NCBI GenBank assembly: GCA_017474125.1
Contig: JAFVIF010000021.1
Span: 1-47,189, forward strand
Length of the DNA stretch: 47,189 nucleotides
Source: Clostridia bacterium
Lineage (GTDB): Bacteria > Bacillota > Clostridia > Oscillospirales > Acutalibacteraceae
Direction: 5' to 3'
Below the pieces are notes generated by a model. That model saw only the letters and a list, made by a program, of their open reading frames with translations. It ran no database searches and was not told the DNA's origin. A program made the position numbers and the translations under genes. Below, one piece after another: positions 6,499-14,755 of this stretch. Positions within the stretch are counted from its first letter, which is position 1. The number at the start of each line of letters is the position of its first letter.

Positions 6499-7278
6499 TT
6501 GAAAATTGCATTACTTTGTGATTACGGCTTTGACGACGCAATTGCCACCTTACATTTATTTAATAATGCTGATAAGTTTGACGGGATTGATATTCTTCCC
6601 GTAGCGGGCAATTTCCCCTTAGAAACTGCCTTTAACAATGCAAAGCGCCTTGTTTATAATGCCGAGGTATTACCCGAAAAGCTTCGTATTGTTAATACTG
6701 CGGAAATTGAGCAGAAGGGCGAAAACATTCCCCATATACACGGCAACGACGGCATGGGGGATATTTTGCCTGCCGAATACGAGGAAAAAGTTTCGGTTAT
6801 AAGCTACGGTGATTGGCTCAATGAGGTTAACGAAGATTACGTTATTTTAAGTCTTGGCCCCTGCACCGTTACTGCCGATTTACTTTCTAAAAAGGGAAGC
6901 CTTCCCCTTATTATGATGGCGGGAAACATTAACGAAAGGCCTAATTACAAAAGCTACGAGTTTAACCACGGCGTTAATCCCGATGCCTTTGCAAAATGCG
7001 TTAAGCACCCCCACAAAGCCGCCACCCTTGACACCTGCCATTGCGATAAAATCGACCTTAACGTAACAAGCGTCAAAAAGGACGGACTTATCGGCAAAAT
7101 GATTGCACGATACAAGGAAATGTCGAATGTGCGAAAGGACGACTTTTGCGCAATATACGACCTTGTAGCGGTGGTATATTTGCTCCACCCCGAAAGGTTT
7201 ACCTCAGAAGTAAAAATTGATGCTTTTAATAATGCAGTAACCGTTTTGCGTTATATTTCTGAGGAGCCCATAATCTAA
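6499..7278 (+). CDS. Inosine-uridine preferring nucleoside hydrolase family protein
   Basis: The N terminus (CDYGFDDA) matches the Asp cluster DxDxGxDDA that binds Ca2+ in nucleoside hydrolases, with the first Asp replaced by Cys. HGNDGMGD near residue 83 and FNHGVNPDAFAKCV near residue 153 match other conserved family blocks, the latter holding the last Ca2+ and ribose ligands. The family splits the N-glycosidic bond of nucleosides. It is 259 residues, shorter than the usual 300-320, and lacks part of the C terminus. It starts at TTG with AAGGAG 7 bases upstream. It lies directly behind the unknown membrane protein. The altered Asp and short length leave catalysis uncertain. Confidence 0.8.
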   Translation: MKIALLCDYGFDDAIATLHLFNNADKFDGIDILPVAGNFPLETAFNNAKRLVYNAEVLPEKLRIVNTAEIEQKGENIPHIHGNDGMGDILPAEYEEKVSVISYGDWLNEVNEDYVILSLGPCTVTADLLSKKGSLPLIMMAGNINERPNYKSYEFNHGVNPDAFAKCVKHPHKAATLDTCHCDKIDLNVTSVKKDGLIGKMIARYKEMSNVRKDDFCAIYDLVAVVYLLHPERFTSEVKIDAFNNAVTVLRYISEEPII

Positions 7279-7292
7279 TACTTTCTACTGTT

Positions 7293-7326
7293 GGTCGGAT
7301 AAGCGCTTATCCGACCTTCTTTTTTT
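7293..7326 (+). terminator. Terminator after nucleoside hydrolase
   Basis: GGTCGGATAAGCGCTTATCCGACC is a perfect 24-base palindrome, followed by TTCTTTTTTT. Confidence 0.9.
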
Positions 7327-7346
7327 GCATTTTTTAATTTTAGTAA

Positions 7347-7374
7347 TTGCAAAATATGAAAAACAATATATAAT
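7347..7374 (+). promoter_or_regulatory. Promoter of CocE-like hydrolase
   Basis: TTGCAA (7347-7352), 16 bases, TATAAT (7369-7374), 22 bases before the ATG at 7397. Confidence 0.6.
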
Positions 7375-7396
7375 CTAAGTTGAAGGCGGTGCTACT

Positions 7397-8962
7397 ATGA
7401 AAAACTACTGTTACTATGAATATTTAAAGAGCGACGGAGCCGAGCTTTTTACCGTTATTTGTGTTCCCGATAAAAAAGGGAAATTCCCCACAGCCATTTA
7501 CCGTACCCCTTACGTTGACAGCGAAAGAGCTTTAAGCGAAGAAGAAATAGTTGAAAGCTGGTTTAAAGATCATAAGGGATGGCTTGACAGCGGCTACGTT
7601 TCTGTTTATCAGCATTGCAGAGGAACGGGAAAAAGCACCGGTGACTGCATTCCTTACGTTAACGAGCGTAAGGACGGCTTGCTTTTACAAAGCTGGATAA
7701 GAAAGCAGTCCTTTTATAACGGCGAAATATTTGTTTCGGGCGGCAGCTATACCTCCACGGTACACTATGCCACCGCTCCCTTCGCTACCGATATAAAGGG
7801 GGCAGTTCTTGCTATTCAGGATTGCAACCGTTACAGGTGTAGCTTTAGAAACGGATTTTTCAAAAGCGGTTTGCGAATGAATTGGCAAAACGATATGTAC
7901 AAAAAGAACAGTATTCCCAAAGACAAAAAGCCCTTTAACCTTGATTGGTGCCATACCCTTCCCTTTGCGGGAATAAGTGAAAAAATGTTTGGGGAAAGGA
8001 ATGAAGCCTTTGAAGAATTACTTCTTCACCCCGACAAAAACGACACGTTTTGGCAAACCGATGAATTTGCAGGAGCTTACTCGTCGGAATTCACAAAAAA
8101 CGTAGATATACCCGTTCTTTTCGTAACAGGGCTTTACGATTTTTACATTGGCGGCGTATTTGAAATGTGGAAGGAATTAAAGCCTGAGGTAAGGGCAAAA
8201 TCCGCCGTTATTATTCATCCTTACGCCCACCGTACAGCAGGAAAAGATATTCCCATAGAATTCCCCGACGGTGCTCTTAACGAGTATTTTGCAGATCACG
8301 TCGGGCAGTGGTTTAAGTACTGCCGAGGTTTAGGTGAGCCTCCCGTAGAAACAGGTAAAATAACCTATTATAAAATGTTCGGCGGCTGGGCAACCGACGA
8401 TTTTTGTACTCCTGCGAACAGTATGACCTTTACTTTGGGTAATGAAACAAAAACCTACCTTTATAACCCCTTCGCGCCCGCTTCCTTCAAAGGCGGACTA
8501 TCCAACGGCTTCGGTACTACCGATTGGCAGGACAAGCCTAATTCAAGGCAGGATATAATAAGTGTTTTCACCGACGAATTTAAGGAGGACACCTTTATAA
8601 AGGGCAAAATGAAGGGAAGGCTCAGGGTTAAAAGCGACTGCGAGGATACCTGTTTTTATATGAGAGTAAGCCTTTGCAAGGAAGATGGCGATTTAGGGCT
8701 CAGAGATGATATTACAATGCTTTCTAACTTCTGTGATAATTATAAGCCGAACGATGAAATTGATATTGATTTTTCCTTTGACGAACACGCCTTTATTGTT
8801 AAAAAGGGCGAAAAACTCAGGGTGGATATTTCTTCCTCCTGCTTCCCTACATTTTTAATTCACACCAATATTAAGGGTAATCAGGCACTGATTGATAAAG
8901 CAAAAATTGCCCATAACACCGTAAACCTCGGCAAATCACAGTTAACGGTTTATTTTGAATAA
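7397..8962 (+). CDS. CocE/NonD family hydrolase (X-Pro dipeptidyl-peptidase S15 type)
   Basis: An alpha/beta hydrolase of 521 residues. The nucleophile elbow is SGGSYTSTVH near residue 116, the expected place for the S15/CocE serine. The acid is in TGLYDFYIGG near residue 250 and the histidine in IIHPYAHRTAG near 278. The C-terminal third, starting near residue 355, is the jelly-roll X-Pro domain (ends LTVYFE). Typical members cleave acyl esters or X-Pro peptides or glutaryl-7-ACA-like amides. The residue after GGSY is Thr-Ser instead of the common Gly, a small divergence. No signal peptide is present. It is a single-gene unit. Confidence 0.85.
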   Translation: MKNYCYYEYLKSDGAELFTVICVPDKKGKFPTAIYRTPYVDSERALSEEEIVESWFKDHKGWLDSGYVSVYQHCRGTGKSTGDCIPYVNERKDGLLLQSWIRKQSFYNGEIFVSGGSYTSTVHYATAPFATDIKGAVLAIQDCNRYRCSFRNGFFKSGLRMNWQNDMYKKNSIPKDKKPFNLDWCHTLPFAGISEKMFGERNEAFEELLLHPDKNDTFWQTDEFAGAYSSEFTKNVDIPVLFVTGLYDFYIGGVFEMWKELKPEVRAKSAVIIHPYAHRTAGKDIPIEFPDGALNEYFADHVGQWFKYCRGLGEPPVETGKITYYKMFGGWATDDFCTPANSMTFTLGNETKTYLYNPFAPASFKGGLSNGFGTTDWQDKPNSRQDIISVFTDEFKEDTFIKGKMKGRLRVKSDCEDTCFYMRVSLCKEDGDLGLRDDITMLSNFCDNYKPNDEIDIDFSFDEHAFIVKKGEKLRVDISSSCFPTFLIHTNIKGNQALIDKAKIAHNTVNLGKSQLTVYFE

Positions 8963-8988
8963 AACTTTGTTTTTATCATAACCGCATA

Positions 8989-9017
8989 TTGCAAAAAATG
9001 GGTAGATATGGTAAAAT
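8989..9017 (+). promoter_or_regulatory. Promoter of MBL-fold gene and lipoprotein
   Basis: TTGCAA (8989-8994), 17 bases, TAAAAT (9012-9017), 31 bases before the ATG at 9049. Confidence 0.6.
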
Positions 9018-9048
9018 ATCATAAGCGTAGTTTAAGGAGGGAAATTTT

Positions 9049-9786
9049 ATGCGTATAGTATTTTTAGGCACCAGCCATGGTGCTCCCGAGGTGGGCAGAA
9101 AATGCTCCTGTATTATGGTGGAAACAGGTAAAAACCGTTATCTTATTGATATTGGTATTGACCCGATTCCCGATTTAAAAAACCGTAACATACCCGTAGA
9201 ATCAGTAAAAAAGGTTTTCGTAACCCATATGCACGGCGACCATATAAGCGGAATACTTCCCTATATAGGGGGCTGCAGCTGTTGGTGGTTCAGGTTTTCA
9301 AACCCTGAATTTTACCTGCCTATGGATATTGAAAAATTCAAAATAGGTATGAACGCCTGGTTTGATATGTTAGGCTCTAAAATAAAAGATTTTGCTTTCC
9401 ACCGCGTAAATGACGGAGTAATCTGCGACGACGGAACAATTAAGCTTACTGCCTACAGAACAAAGCATTGCGAAGAATCTTACGCTTATCTTTTAGAGGC
9501 AGAGGGGAAACGTGTATTTTTCAGCGGTGATTTATGCCCCGACGGCCCCGATAAGGACTTCCCCACCGAAGTACTGAACGCACCTCTTGATTTGGCGGTT
9601 TGCGAAAGCGCGCACTTTGATGCAACCGAATATATTCCGCTGTTTGAAAATAAAAAAGATAATATTAAACAGCTTGTTATTACCCATTATACCGAGCAAC
9701 GTGTTCCGTTTATTCACGAAATGGCGGCAACGCTTAAGGGTGTTCCCGTAGCCATAGCACGTGACGGTATGGAATTTTATATTTAA
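9049..9786 (+). CDS. MBL fold metallo-hydrolase (RNase Z-like branch)
   Basis: The beta-lactamase-like metal site THMHGDHISG lies near residues 59-68 and a further ligand is in FFSGDLCPDG near 160. The start MRIVFLGTSHGAPE is typical of the Lactamase_B_2 branch that includes RNase Z and phosphodiesterases. At 245 residues it is a stand-alone domain. TTHYTE-like end (VITHYTEQRVP near 218) carries the last histidine. A strong ribosome site (AAGGAGG) is present. The lipoprotein at 9806 follows after 19 bases. The natural substrate cannot be told; a nucleotide or RNA phosphodiester is most likely from the family. Confidence 0.85.
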   Translation: MRIVFLGTSHGAPEVGRKCSCIMVETGKNRYLIDIGIDPIPDLKNRNIPVESVKKVFVTHMHGDHISGILPYIGGCSCWWFRFSNPEFYLPMDIEKFKIGMNAWFDMLGSKIKDFAFHRVNDGVICDDGTIKLTAYRTKHCEESYAYLLEAEGKRVFFSGDLCPDGPDKDFPTEVLNAPLDLAVCESAHFDATEYIPLFENKKDNIKQLVITHYTEQRVPFIHEMAATLKGVPVAIARDGMEFYI

Positions 9787-9805
9787 GTTTAAGGAGAAAT
9801 TAAAA

Positions 9806-10303
9806 ATGAAAAGAATTATTGCCGCGGTTTTACTGTTTGTTATGGTTTTCACCTTTGCAGGCTGCAAGGTTAAGGATGCCGTTTTCACCTGTCAGGAGTT
9901 ATCCATTACCCTTACCGAAGAATTTAAGGAAACCCAAATCGAGGGCTACACCACCTGCTTTGATTCGGCCGACGTTGCCGTTTTCGTCTTAAAGGAGGAG
10001 TTCTCCCTTATGGTAGGCTTCGAGGATTACACCCTTGACCAGTATGCCGACCTTGTGCTTCAGGCAAACAAGCATAGAAATCCCGAAACCGTAAAGATTG
10101 ACGGCCTTGGAAACTGCATTAAGTACACGTTTTATAACGAGGAGTTAAAGCAGGATTATACATACCTCGCTATGCTTTACAAGGCTGACACCGCTTTTTG
10201 GATGGTACAGTTTACCTGTAAAACCGAGGAGTACCCCCAAAGAGAAGCCTTCTTTATAGAGCGCGCAAAAACCGTTACCTTTAATACAGTTACAGCAGAA
10301 TAA
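9806..10303 (+). CDS. Lipoprotein (165 aa), PsbP-like fold suspected
   Basis: The ATG at 9806 has AAGGAG 9 bases upstream and yields a clean lipoprotein signal peptide (lipobox TFAGC, Cys at 20). The mature part opens with CQELSITLTEEFKET and ends FIERAKTVTF, the same beta-start, helix-end plan as the lipoprotein at 1855. It is probably anchored to the outer face of the membrane. It sits 19 bases behind the MBL gene and before a terminator, so it shares that transcript. Function is unknown. Confidence 0.8.
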   Translation: MKRIIAAVLLFVMVFTFAGCKVKDAVFTCQELSITLTEEFKETQIEGYTTCFDSADVAVFVLKEEFSLMVGFEDYTLDQYADLVLQANKHRNPETVKIDGLGNCIKYTFYNEELKQDYTYLAMLYKADTAFWMVQFTCKTEEYPQREAFFIERAKTVTFNTVTAE

Positions 10304-10304
10304 G

Positions 10305-10332
10305 AATAAGGGCTTTCGCCCTTATTTTTTTT
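10305..10332 (+). terminator. Terminator after lipoprotein
   Basis: AATAAGGGC pairs with GCCCTTATT around TTTC and runs into eight T. Confidence 0.9.
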
Positions 10333-10339
10333 GCTCCAT

Positions 10340-10368
10340 TTGACAATTTTCGCCATTCGTTGTATATT
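10340..10368 (+). promoter_or_regulatory. Promoter of lipoprotein-PPTase pair
   Basis: TTGACA (10340-10345), 17 bases, TATATT (10363-10368), 18 bases before the ATG at 10387. Confidence 0.7.
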
Positions 10369-10386
10369 ATCCTTGAGGTGAAAATT

Positions 10387-11241
10387 ATGAAAAAAATACT
10401 TTCCCTTTTTCTCACTGTATTGTTATGCCTTTCAATATGCGGCTGTAAGGAGGAGCCTTACGTTCCGCCCGTCAGCGGTTATATTTCCGACGTAAAGCTT
10501 TATATTGATAATTCCTATACGGGGGAAAACTGTCTTTTATATGCTATTTATACAGTTACCGCAACCGACAGAGATATTGAATTTTTCTACTACACCCAAG
10601 GCCAAAGCTCCATAGGCAGCGGTGCAAGTATTACGGTCAATTTACTTAACACCTATTACGATTTATTTTCGGCCAACCTTTCGGTCAGCAAGCCCTTTGA
10701 AATAACCGATTTAAAAAGCCCGAGCGAGGGTCAGCTTATAGAAAAGGGCCAAAGCAGTGAATTTATTTCGGCTTTTTTTATAAGCAAAAACGATATTAAG
10801 GACGGCGGCACCGTTATTTTAAACCTTAAGGCTACCGACGGCTTTAACGAAAAGGAGGAAACGGGACTCGATACCGTTTCCTACGTGGAGTCCGCCTTAA
10901 GCCTTGCCCGAAGCATTTCCCCCGACGGCAAAACCAAGGAGGAGCTTGAAAAGGAGGCCGAGGTTGAAAAAATAGACAAGGAATTGTCAAATAATATTGA
11001 AAAGGCCTTAAAGGGAAGCTGGGCATATACTATAGATAAGGACAAATACGAAATGACCTTTAAGGACGGCAAGTATACACTTACCGTAGAGGAGGGTAAA
11101 AAGAAAAAAACCCTTAATACGGGAAGCTATTCCATACGCAAAAAGGTGATTTTAGTTACCCTTAAGGGCGGTAAAGAGGTTCGTATTCCCTATTCCTTTG
11201 CCGACGATAAATTAACGGTAAGCGCACCGAGAAGCGAATAA
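10387..11241 (+). CDS. Two-domain lipoprotein (284 aa)
   Basis: The ATG at 10387 follows GAGGTG and gives the signal peptide MKKILSLFLTVLLCLSICGC with lipobox SICGC region. Residues about 25-165 look like a beta-sandwich of the DUF5067 type (attached to extracellular lipoproteins of Firmicutes). A charged helix (KEELEKEAEVEKIDKEL) links it to a C-terminal beta-barrel of about 75 residues starting GSWAYTIDKDKYEMTF, which resembles lipocalin-like stability domains (DUF5640-like). The family names are from memory and moderate in certainty. The gene precedes a 4'-phosphopantetheinyl transferase by 26 bases and probably shares its transcript. Confidence 0.7.
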   Translation: MKKILSLFLTVLLCLSICGCKEEPYVPPVSGYISDVKLYIDNSYTGENCLLYAIYTVTATDRDIEFFYYTQGQSSIGSGASITVNLLNTYYDLFSANLSVSKPFEITDLKSPSEGQLIEKGQSSEFISAFFISKNDIKDGGTVILNLKATDGFNEKEETGLDTVSYVESALSLARSISPDGKTKEELEKEAEVEKIDKELSNNIEKALKGSWAYTIDKDKYEMTFKDGKYTLTVEEGKKKKTLNTGSYSIRKKVILVTLKGGKEVRIPYSFADDKLTVSAPRSE

Positions 11242-11267
11242 CAAGCATTATAAAGAAGGTGAAGCCC

Positions 11268-11819
11268 TTGGAGCAGTTTTTAGCCAAGCTGTCGGATTTT
11301 TCACACAGTGAAAAAGAAAAATGCCTTTCCCTTATGGAAAAGGAAAGGCGTGAATACGTTCTGAGTATACGCAACGAAAAACGGAAAAACGAATGTATTT
11401 GCGGAGAATGGCTTTTGAAAACTGCGGCGGCAAAAAGCCTTAATTTAAGAGCGCAAGATATAGTTATAGCGCGAAGCGAAAGAGGCAAGCCTTATTTAAA
11501 GGGGCAAGACCTTTTCATAAGCCTTAGCCATTCGGGAAATTTCCTTGCCGCCGTTACCCACCAAAGCCCCGTAGGCATTGATATTGAGATTATAAGGGAT
11601 ATAGACAGCCGTATTGAAAAAAAGCTCTATACCGAAAACGACCTTGAGACGGCAAAAAACAGCAACGATCCCCTTATACTTCTTAAAATATGGACCGCCA
11701 AGGAGGCCTATTTTAAAATGCTGGGCACCGGCATAACCGACTTAAAGGGAATAAGCTATAAGGATATAAATGCTACCCACTCTGTAAAGGACGGACTTTT
11801 AATAACCGTTGTAGAATAA
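11268..11819 (+). CDS. 4'-phosphopantetheinyl transferase (Sfp type)
   Basis: The middle has VGIDIEIIRDI (Mg2+-binding GIDIE) near residue 104 and the C-terminal half has KIWTAKEAYFKMLGTGI with the conserved W-T-x-K-E-A-x-x-K block near 145. The N-terminal half carries GEWLLKTAAAK. At about 184 residues it is shorter than Sfp (about 224), like compact clostridial members. It transfers the 4'-phosphopantetheine arm of CoA to a serine of an acyl or peptidyl carrier protein. GTG at 11259 is possible, but TTG at 11268 fits the ribosome site GAAGGTG better. No carrier protein, NRPS or PKS gene lies nearby. Confidence 0.85.
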   Translation: MEQFLAKLSDFSHSEKEKCLSLMEKERREYVLSIRNEKRKNECICGEWLLKTAAAKSLNLRAQDIVIARSERGKPYLKGQDLFISLSHSGNFLAAVTHQSPVGIDIEIIRDIDSRIEKKLYTENDLETAKNSNDPLILLKIWTAKEAYFKMLGTGITDLKGISYKDINATHSVKDGLLITVVE

Positions 11820-11850
11820 AAAAGCTCTGCATCTGCAGAGCTTTGATTTA
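11815..11850. terminator. Bidirectional terminator between PPTase and rodA-like genes
   Basis: AAAGCTCTGCA (11821-11831) pairs with TGCAGAGCTTT (11834-11844). The T-run is best on the minus strand (TTTTTTATT), serving the rodA-like gene, but the hairpin also follows the PPTase stop. Confidence 0.8.
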
Positions 11851-12990
11851 TTTTAAATCGTGTAAATATACCGTTCGGGAATTGCGGTGCATATAAACGC
11901 TGAGCACCAAGCCAACACCCAAAAACAGGCAGGAAAGAGAGGTGCCGCCTGCCGAGAAAAACGGCAGCGTTATACCTATAACGGGAAGAACCGACAGGCA
12001 CATACCAAGGTTAATGGCAATTTGAGAAATCAACCAACCGAAAAAGCCTACGCAAATAAGCTTGCCTGCAACGTTATTGGTCATTTTTGCTATTTGCAGG
12101 CACCTTAAAGAAATAAGACTGAGAAGTATAACGGCCAAAGCGCCGCCTGCAAAGCCTAATTCCTCACAAACGGTAACGAAGATAAAGTCGTTATAGCCTT
12201 CGGGGACACCTGCTTGTCCTAACTGAGTAAGGCTACCCCTTAAGTAGCCCTGTCCCCACATACCGCCGTTAGAGAGCGCAACCCTTCCCCTGTACTGTTG
12301 CCAGCCGTCACCGAGAATATCGGCTTCAAGGTCGAACATTGTTTGAATACGGGATTGCTGGTCGGCATTCATTACAAAAAAGTAAATAACCGGCGCCATA
12401 ACCAAAACCACGCCAAAAAGTATTAAAAAATATTTATAGTGCAAGCCTGCCGCCCACAGCATACAAAGCACCATAACGGCAAAAACGAGGGCGGTACCGT
12501 CGTCACCCTGAAAATGAATGAGCAGCACGGGCAGGGCACCGTGAGCGCAAACGGGAATAAGGGTAGCAAGCTTATTAATTTTATCCTGAACACGTGAAAT
12601 ATGCATTGCAAAGGTGACTATAAAACAGGCCTTTAAAAGCTCCGACGGCTGAAAGGTGGTAATGCCCAAATCAAGCCAAGCCTTATCGTCGGTGCCTGCA
12701 GGACCGAAGCCGATTACAAAGGTTAAAAGCACAGGCAAAAGACCAAGGCCTGCCGCAATATACCAACGCTTTAAAAAGGTTTCGTAATCAAAAAGGGACA
12801 GCACAACGGCGGCGATTACGCCAAGCACCATTGCAACAAACTGCATAATAAACTGCCTTGGGCTTCCCGTATACCTTGTTGCCGAAAAAACAGCCATACA
12901 GCCGAAGGTGGAGGTAAAAAGGCATAAGAAAAACATTATTTTGTCAACCTCGCGAATATAGTCGGCAATACGCGCAAGCAAGCCTCTCAT
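11848..12990 (-). CDS. FtsW/RodA/SpoVE family peptidoglycan glycosyltransferase
   Basis: A SEDS protein with about ten membrane helices. Conserved blocks are AWLDLGITTFQPSELLKACF (near 105), the extracellular GDDGTAL (usually PDLGTA), NDFIFVTVCEELGF and, near the C terminus, MCLSVLPVIGITLPFFSAGGTS. SEDS proteins polymerise lipid II into glycan strands with a class B PBP partner; the QPSEL and GITLPFFS blocks fit RodA or FtsW equally. The ATG at 12990 is chosen over that at 13011 because AAGGAG falls inside the longer version and 10 bases before this start. No PBP or mre genes lie beside it. RodA is slightly favoured because no division genes are adjacent. Confidence 0.85.
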   Translation of the reverse strand: MRGLLARIADYIREVDKIMFFLCLFTSTFGCMAVFSATRYTGSPRQFIMQFVAMVLGVIAAVVLSLFDYETFLKRWYIAAGLGLLPVLLTFVIGFGPAGTDDKAWLDLGITTFQPSELLKACFIVTFAMHISRVQDKINKLATLIPVCAHGALPVLLIHFQGDDGTALVFAVMVLCMLWAAGLHYKYFLILFGVVLVMAPVIYFFVMNADQQSRIQTMFDLEADILGDGWQQYRGRVALSNGGMWGQGYLRGSLTQLGQAGVPEGYNDFIFVTVCEELGFAGGALAVILLSLISLRCLQIAKMTNNVAGKLICVGFFGWLISQIAINLGMCLSVLPVIGITLPFFSAGGTSLSCLFLGVGLVLSVYMHRNSRTVYLHDLK

Positions 12991-13023
12991 ACCCTTCACT
13001 CTCCTTTTCATCAGTATACAACC

Positions 13024-13052
13024 ATTTTATAATAAATTTCTCTTTTTTTCAA
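13024..13052 (-). promoter_or_regulatory. Promoter of rodA-like gene
   Basis: Minus-strand TTGAAA (13052-13047), 17 bases, TAAAAT (13029-13024). Confidence 0.55.
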
Positions 13053-13065
13053 CCATATATTTTAG

Positions 13066-13094
13066 TTGCAAGAATTTCTCTAAAATGATATAAT
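13066..13094 (+). promoter_or_regulatory. Promoter of tsaE-tsaB-rpiB operon
   Basis: TTGCAA (13066-13071), 17 bases, TATAAT (13089-13094), 40 bases before the GTG start of tsaE. Confidence 0.7.
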
Positions 13095-13134
13095 ACCTAT
13101 ATATCCGTGCTACGTTATTTAAGGAGGCGTTTTT

Positions 13135-13560
13135 GTGAAGGAATTTTATTCGGATTCACCGCTCAGCACCGAAAAATTTGCCGAAAGCCTTGCCAAAACG
13201 CTGGAAGGCGGCAGTATTATTGCTTTTGTAGGCGGTATGGGTATGGGGAAAACCCATTTCACCCGCGGCTTGGCAAGGGGACTGGGCTTTAAGGGTGACG
13301 TAACCAGCCCTACCTTCGCAATAATTAACGAATACCGCGGCGGCAGACTACCGCTTTTTCATTTTGATATGTACCGTATTGAAGGCTGGGAGGACCTTGA
13401 CTCCTGCGGCTTTTTCGATTATATGGAGGAAAAGGGCGTAATTGCAGTTGAATGGAGCGAAAATATAAGCGCCGCTCTTCCCGAGGACACAATATATATT
13501 ACTCTTGAGAATTTAGGAGAAACCGAAAGAAAAATCACCGTTGAAGGGGGCGGCTTTTAA
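13135..13560 (+). CDS. tsaE: tRNA threonylcarbamoyladenosine biosynthesis ATPase TsaE
   Basis: A 141-residue P-loop protein with Walker A GGMGMGKTHFTRGLARGLG (residues about 32-50), SPTFAIINEY, HFDMYRIEGWEDL and VAVEWSE, all TsaE hallmarks. TsaE is the ATPase that drives the TsaB-TsaD complex, which adds the t6A modification at position 37 of ANN-decoding tRNAs. It starts at GTG with AAGGAGG 8 bases upstream. The stop overlaps tsaB (TAATG), as expected for a coupled pair. tsaD is not in the window. Confidence 0.95.
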   Translation: MKEFYSDSPLSTEKFAESLAKTLEGGSIIAFVGGMGMGKTHFTRGLARGLGFKGDVTSPTFAIINEYRGGRLPLFHFDMYRIEGWEDLDSCGFFDYMEEKGVIAVEWSENISAALPEDTIYITLENLGETERKITVEGGGF

Positions 13561-14273
13561 TGAAAATACTTTCCTGCGAATGCTCGGCAAAATCAGCCTC
13601 CTGCGCTATAAGCGAGGACGGAAAAATTATTGCCGACGCCTTTATTAACCTGCCTCTTACCCATTCGCAAACACTCCTTCCGATGATTTCTTCAATGCTG
13701 TCCTCTTCCAAAACCGATATTAAGGATATCGACGCCTTTGCCGTTTCGGCAGGACCCGGCTCCTTTACGGGAATAAGAATAGGCATTTCGGCAATAAAGG
13801 GAATGGCTCTGTCCAAAAACGCGCCCTGTATTCCCGTTTCAACGCTTGAGGCTATTGCTTACGGCTTTACGGGAAGTGACGCCTTAATCTGCGCCGTTAT
13901 GGACGCGCGCTGTAATCAGCTTTATTCGGGTATTTTCAGAGTAAAGAACGGCAGGGTAAAAAGAATAAGCGAGGACGAGGCTGTCAGCATTAGTCTTCTT
14001 GCCGAAAAAATAAACAAAAGCAGAGTAAAATGCCCCATTATTATTGCAGGAGACGGTGCAACGGTATTTTACCCTCACGTAAAGAATAAAAACAACCTTT
14101 ATTTGGCAGATGAAATTTGCCGTTATCAAAGAGCATCGGGCGTTGCCCTGTGTGCCACCGAAAAGTACAATAAAGGGGAAACCGTTTCGGCTGAACGGCT
14201 TTTACCCGTTTATTTGCGTTTGCCTCAGGCCGAACGCGAGCTAAAGCTTAAAAAGGAAAAGGAGACAAAATAA
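13560..14273 (+). CDS. tsaB: tRNA threonylcarbamoyladenosine biosynthesis protein TsaB
   Basis: An ASKHA-fold protein of 237 residues with the TsaB signatures SAGPGSFTGIRIGISAIKG (residues about 64-82) and AVMDARCNQLYSGIF near 117. TsaB is a non-catalytic dimer partner of TsaD. It overlaps tsaE by one base and its stop overlaps rpiB by one base (TAATG), so the three genes are translationally coupled. The usual third neighbour rimI is absent here and rpiB takes its place. Confidence 0.95.
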   Translation: MKILSCECSAKSASCAISEDGKIIADAFINLPLTHSQTLLPMISSMLSSSKTDIKDIDAFAVSAGPGSFTGIRIGISAIKGMALSKNAPCIPVSTLEAIAYGFTGSDALICAVMDARCNQLYSGIFRVKNGRVKRISEDEAVSISLLAEKINKSRVKCPIIIAGDGATVFYPHVKNKNNLYLADEICRYQRASGVALCATEKYNKGETVSAERLLPVYLRLPQAERELKLKKEKETK

Positions 14274-14716
14274 TGAAAATTGCAATTGGCTGTGACCACG
14301 GCGGTCTTGAACACAAAAACGCGATAGCCGAGCATTTAAAGGAGCGCGGCTTTGAAATTTGCGACTTTGGTATTTACGAGCAGACTTCGGTTGACTATCC
14401 CGATATTGCCGTAAAGGTAACCGCCGCCATTAAAAGCGGTGAATGTGAAAGAGGTATACTTGTTTGCGGAACGGGTATCGGTATGTCTCTTGCCGCCAAT
14501 AAGGTAAAGGGTATTCGCGCCGCTGTTTGCAGTGACCATTTTTCGGCCAAGTATACACGTCTGCATAACGACAGCAACGTTTTATGCCTTGGCGGAAGGG
14601 TTATCGGCATAGGCACCGCCCTTGAGCTTGCCGACCTTTTCGTTGACACCGAATTCGAGGGTGGCAGGCATCAAAAGCGCGTAGATAAAATTACCGCTAT
14701 TGAGGAAGCCAATTAA
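14273..14716 (+). CDS. rpiB: Ribose 5-phosphate isomerase B
   Basis: The 147-residue protein has GCDHGG near the start (catalytic and phosphate-binding region), CGTGIGMSLAANK with the catalytic Cys at about 65, and the C-terminal GGRHQKRVDKI. RpiB interconverts ribose 5-phosphate and ribulose 5-phosphate in the pentose phosphate pathway. The closely related LacAB galactose 6-phosphate isomerases are less likely because only one subunit is present and the Cys is kept. It is the last gene of the tsaE operon. Confidence 0.93.
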   Translation: MKIAIGCDHGGLEHKNAIAEHLKERGFEICDFGIYEQTSVDYPDIAVKVTAAIKSGECERGILVCGTGIGMSLAANKVKGIRAAVCSDHFSAKYTRLHNDSNVLCLGGRVIGIGTALELADLFVDTEFEGGRHQKRVDKITAIEEAN

Positions 14717-14720
14717 ATAA

Positions 14721-14749
14721 TTGACAAATTGCCCTTTTAGTGTTAAAAT
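14721..14749 (+). promoter_or_regulatory. Promoter of T-box-thrS
   Basis: TTGACA (14721-14726), 17 bases, TAAAAT (14744-14749). Transcription would begin near 14756, at the start of the T-box leader. Confidence 0.8.
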
Positions 14750-14755
14750 TACATA

